DNA of 64,000 nt from CAZZCP01 sp964653235. GTDB lineage: Bacteria > Bdellovibrionota > Bdellovibrionia > Bdellovibrionales > UBA840. This document shows, piece by piece, positions 61,503 through 64,000 of this stretch. Position 1 is the stretch's first letter, and the number at the start of each line of letters is the position of its first letter. The stretch lies in the NCBI GenBank assembly GCA_964653235.1, contig CAZZCP010000001.1, forward strand, positions 38,613 through 102,612. Direction: 5' to 3'. A model generated the notes under the pieces. It made no database searches. It was not told the origin of the DNA and saw only the letters and a list, made by a program, of their open reading frames with translations. The position numbers and the translations under genes were made by a program.

Positions 61503-61760
61503 GTGATCTTACAGTTGATCGTTTTAGCCGATGGTCACTGGCTTCACGATCGCTACTTTCCAGCACCAAGATACTATGATGGAATTCAGAGAGCTCATAC
61601 ACCATTTGAGGGCTTTCGATTTCGCCGCAGCCAAGATCTTGGTCTCAACTGGTTCAGCATCGAGCACTATGTAACCGGAGATCCACAAGACCACCAGGGC
61701 TGGGTTGATTACGATCAAGTTGTTGTTGCTCAATCTCGTGTTGGTTGCATCAAACCTTAA
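61503..61760 (+). pseudogene. C-terminal fragment of a secreted protein, perhaps a polysaccharide lyase
   Basis: 85 residues from a GTG, open in the same frame from 61467, without signal peptide or ribosome site. The sequence FEGFRFRRSQDLGLNWFSIE and the end WVDYDQVVVAQSRVGC looks like the last strands of a jelly-roll carbohydrate-active domain. The first part of such a gene is absent upstream, where the barrel gene runs the other way. Best read as a decayed 3' remnant. The intergenic stretch 61761-61948 after it shows nothing else. Confidence 0.45.
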
Positions 61761-61948
61761 ACAAATTTTTTTCTTTTTAAGGTTACAATCGATTTTTTTG
61801 AAATGAAGCGATCACTTTATTACATCGTCTAGGAAACTAAAGCTGTACTAAAGTCGAGAGTACATCACATGAATTCAAGAAACTAAAGTTTGTCAGCTTT
61901 ATTTGAGTATCGAATTCAAAGTTATTGGTATTTTTCCGAAAGAGTAAT

Positions 61949-63427
61949 GTGAATAAACATATCTTATTCTATTTTCTTGCTGGATTTTTTTTACTTGCTA
62001 GGCCAAATCATAGCTATGCGAAATCTGATATGACTCAGAAGATGCGATCTCAAGATATTCAATTTCTTAACTACAAAGAGTTTCAGAAGTTGAGTGTTAA
62101 TAAAAAACGATACTACATTCAGGACTTAACTCGACTCTTGTTACGTCTAGAAAAGATACTTGGCCCCAAAGAATATAGCTTTCATGATTATTTACTGCCT
62201 TGGTCCATCGCATTTGCCGATCAACAATACTATTGCATTGGCGGCGGAGTTCCTATTTTATCGAATGGCAAATGTGGTGTGCAATCCTATGCCGGATATT
62301 CATGTCCTTCAGGACTCGAAATTTGCAACCCCATTTTATTTGGCGTTGACTCTAAAAACCAGCCGGTTTGTCATCAATCTGCATCCACTATATGGTGCTT
62401 TAAAAATACTGTTTTGGGCAAAAATCAATTTTTGCAGCCTGTTTTCGATCAATTGAACAAAAATCAATGGGATCCATTTGTTCGTGATCTAAAAGATCTT
62501 TGCGGCAATCCGGACCGTGTTCAAGAAGACTATTCTAGTGTGAAAAGTGCTTGTCAGAGAGTCTACACTCAAATGTTAACGAATCAGAATAGAGGTCTTC
62601 TCACCGATCAGTTTCATTATAATTTTGAAGACAGTGATACAGAAGGAGATTTTTTAGGACTATGCAAAGATTGTAGTTACACTTCTTCAATAGACAATAT
62701 ATCAGGATTAGTAGCACAATTCACAGAAGAGCATCCTATTCCTGTCATTTCAGAAAGCAAACATCAACTTCAATATGAACACCAAGGCAAAAAATTTGGT
62801 TTGAATTATGATTTGGTTGAAATTGATAGCTGTAATACAGTAACAACATTGAATATAGTTTCAGAGTATGGATGCAGTACAAAAAACCAAATCAATCCTC
62901 AATTGAAAGAATTTTTAGAAAGGCATAGCAAAAGATGCACAACAGAATCAATGCGAAAAGCAGGCTTTGAAAATACGAACTTAAAACGAATTGAACTTAT
63001 GCATATCGGAGCACATCATGTTAGACGAATCAATAGCCCTAAATGTAAGGGCCAGACTTGTTCTTGGAGTAACCATAGTATTGGCATGTCTTTAGATATT
63101 TCAGAAATTAAAGTTCATTTAGTGAACGGACAAACAATGCAACTACCCGTTTCGGCAACCGGTAGAAATGGTAGAATTAAACCTGGATTTCAGTATTGTG
63201 GCAACTCCTGTGAAGAGGGTAAAAAATGGAGACGGCTGACACCATCCGCACGTTTTGAAGAAAATTTTAATCAATGTATGAATAAAAGTATTGCAAATGA
63301 AAAAGACAATTTGCCGCATCGATGTGGAGGTGGAGTTTTAACTTCTGACTATAATACTTTACATTATGATCACTTACACTTAACGGCTCCTGTATGCCCC
63401 AAAAATACAGCCTTCGCAACGATATGA
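61949..63427 (+). CDS. secreted M15/extensin-like peptidase (putative peptidoglycan hydrolase)
   Basis: 492 residues from a GTG at 61949 with AAGAG upstream; it then begins with a signal peptide (HILFYFLAGFFLLARPNHSYA). The N-terminal ~300 residues are unique, with many Cys (GGGVPILSNGKCGVQSYAGY and others). The C-terminal domain has WSNHSIGMSLDISEI near 374 and TLHYDHLHLTAPVC near 471, the SxHxxGxxxD and HxxH-type zinc ligands of M15/extensin-like DD-carboxypeptidases. Might trim peptidoglycan of the cell or of prey. The next gene overlaps its stop (ATGA). Confidence 0.72.
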   Translation: MNKHILFYFLAGFFLLARPNHSYAKSDMTQKMRSQDIQFLNYKEFQKLSVNKKRYYIQDLTRLLLRLEKILGPKEYSFHDYLLPWSIAFADQQYYCIGGGVPILSNGKCGVQSYAGYSCPSGLEICNPILFGVDSKNQPVCHQSASTIWCFKNTVLGKNQFLQPVFDQLNKNQWDPFVRDLKDLCGNPDRVQEDYSSVKSACQRVYTQMLTNQNRGLLTDQFHYNFEDSDTEGDFLGLCKDCSYTSSIDNISGLVAQFTEEHPIPVISESKHQLQYEHQGKKFGLNYDLVEIDSCNTVTTLNIVSEYGCSTKNQINPQLKEFLERHSKRCTTESMRKAGFENTNLKRIELMHIGAHHVRRINSPKCKGQTCSWSNHSIGMSLDISEIKVHLVNGQTMQLPVSATGRNGRIKPGFQYCGNSCEEGKKWRRLTPSARFEENFNQCMNKSIANEKDNLPHRCGGGVLTSDYNTLHYDHLHLTAPVCPKNTAFATI

Positions 63428-63873
63428 ATTACCTATTGAGACCATTTTTGTACTTTGTTCTATTTTTTTCTTTCTCTATATGGGCATATGAGGATGTCAA
63501 TTACCTAGCAAGCGAAGACCACTATGTTTTTGACAATCCTGATTATTATGCTGATATTTTGAAAATCTACAACAAGCTCTTAGAGTATAAGACAAAAGAA
63601 TCTCATCTTTTAAGGCTGTATCATAAAGTGAATCCTGCAACTCCGTATGCGGATTTACTATTAACACATGTAAAATGTAAGGGTGAAAAATGGTTTCGTC
63701 TTGTCACGACAAACGAAATCTGTGATGTTCTGGCATTTAAAAAAATAGAGGATTCTACCTTTCTAATTGAAGTCCTCACAAAAACAAAACCGACAGATAT
63801 GGGACCTATTTGTGATTCTCAAAGCAAAACAATTTTAAAACTTCAATTCAAAGCCGATTTTTGCTCGCGATAA
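63424..63873 (+). CDS. small secreted protein coupled to the M15-like peptidase
   Basis: 149 residues from the ATG at 63424, which overlaps the upstream stop by four bases. Signal peptide MNYLLRPFLYFVLFFSFSIWA. The mature part has an acidic N-terminus (EDVNYLASEDHYVFDNPDYY) and four Cys. No family recognised. Tight coupling suggests a partner, inhibitor or immunity-type role for the peptidase; this is inferred. MITE copy 6 begins seven bases after its stop. Confidence 0.7.
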   Translation: MNYLLRPFLYFVLFFSFSIWAYEDVNYLASEDHYVFDNPDYYADILKIYNKLLEYKTKESHLLRLYHKVNPATPYADLLLTHVKCKGEKWFRLVTTNEICDVLAFKKIEDSTFLIEVLTKTKPTDMGPICDSQSKTILKLQFKADFCSR

Positions 63874-63879
63874 ATTCAA

Positions 63880-64000
63880 AGCTGCTCCCTTTTGTTTCAC
63901 TTTTTTTAATTTTGAAACCGCAGCCATTTGTCCGAGATCTCTACGTCTTTACTAATTTCGTATTGTGATAGTGCATATAAAGATTCAAATGCATCTGCAG
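63880..64000 (+). mobile_element. MITE-like element, copy 6 (cut by window end)
   Basis: Begins AGCTGCTCCCTTTTGTTTCA followed by the family's T-run and a middle TTGTCCGAGATC matching copy 3 (TGTCCGAGGATG). The right end with the GGACGTCCG palindrome would fall beyond 64000. Orientation as copies 2, 3 and 4. Confidence 0.75.

Noticed and set aside
1..64000. Search by eye for tRNA, rRNA, CRISPR arrays, complete insertion sequences and a replication origin
   Set aside because: No cloverleaf, rRNA core, spaced direct repeats, transposase gene or DnaA-box cluster was seen in any intergenic region.

Overview
The window looks like a chromosomal segment of an AT-rich, Gram-negative bacterium, most likely a member of the Bdellovibrionota (Bdellovibrio-like). 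The grounds are an FHA-GGDEF diguanylate cyclase with the architecture of Bdellovibrio DgcB, many small outer-membrane beta-barrels and secreted proteins of no known family, MotAB-type genes, and a metabolism with glutamate dehydrogenase, glycine cleavage, an amino-acid symporter, asparaginase and a subtilase lipoprotein. The lineage is an inference from gene content. The assembly has four gaps, each written as exactly 10 N (450-459, 16700-16709, 32932-32941, 39211-39220). One of them artificially splits gcvP.

Layout. 1-4.7 kb, minus strand: end of a CpaF-type pilus/secretion ATPase operon, then a secreted protein and a C92-type papain-like hydrolase. 4.8-11.1 kb: YbaN-like protein, PIN-PhoH ATPase, PAP2 phosphatase, PilZ protein, a TonB-like gene with an in-frame stop, and a family 5 uracil-DNA glycosylase. 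11.3-16.7 kb: barrels, a zinc aminopeptidase-like lipoprotein, and an ECF sigma / anti-sigma / periplasmic protein operon. 16.8-24.4 kb, minus strand: Rsm22-like methyltransferase, DgcB-like cyclase, phosphoesterase, second diguanylate cyclase, coiled-coil protein, RlmN and heptose kinase. 24.5-31.0 kb, plus strand: glutamate dehydrogenase, Nudix hydrolase, and glycosyltransferase/O-antigen ligase genes. 31.2-41.8 kb: HU/IHF, EpmA-like, ArgRS with an inserted tRNA-binding domain, MnmD-like, radical SAM, GcvP, and a sodium:amino-acid symporter. 41.8-48.3 kb: a frameshifted lipoprotein, an HTTM protein with its partner, AcuI-like reductase, asparaginase and a methyltransferase.

The most interesting locus is 48.3-55.4 kb. 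A minus-strand operon encodes a TPR lipoprotein, a membrane protein that joins a FliF-like periplasmic domain and membrane helix to a FliG C-terminal-like domain, and an outer-membrane barrel. Diverging from it are MotA-like and MotB-like stator genes and a ~934-residue GLUG-repeat lipoprotein. Together these could form a non-flagellar rotary or gliding-type motor that spans the envelope. I infer this from homology read by eye and from gene order.

A second notable feature is a family of ~175-180 bp intergenic elements with ~22 bp terminal inverted repeats and conserved internal hairpins (six copies, one cut by the window end). Two copies are flanked by 9 bp direct repeats, which indicates transposition: a MITE-like family. 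Copies 3 and 4 are identical and flank one Cys-rich lipoprotein gene. No rRNA, tRNA, CRISPR array, complete IS element or replication origin was seen.
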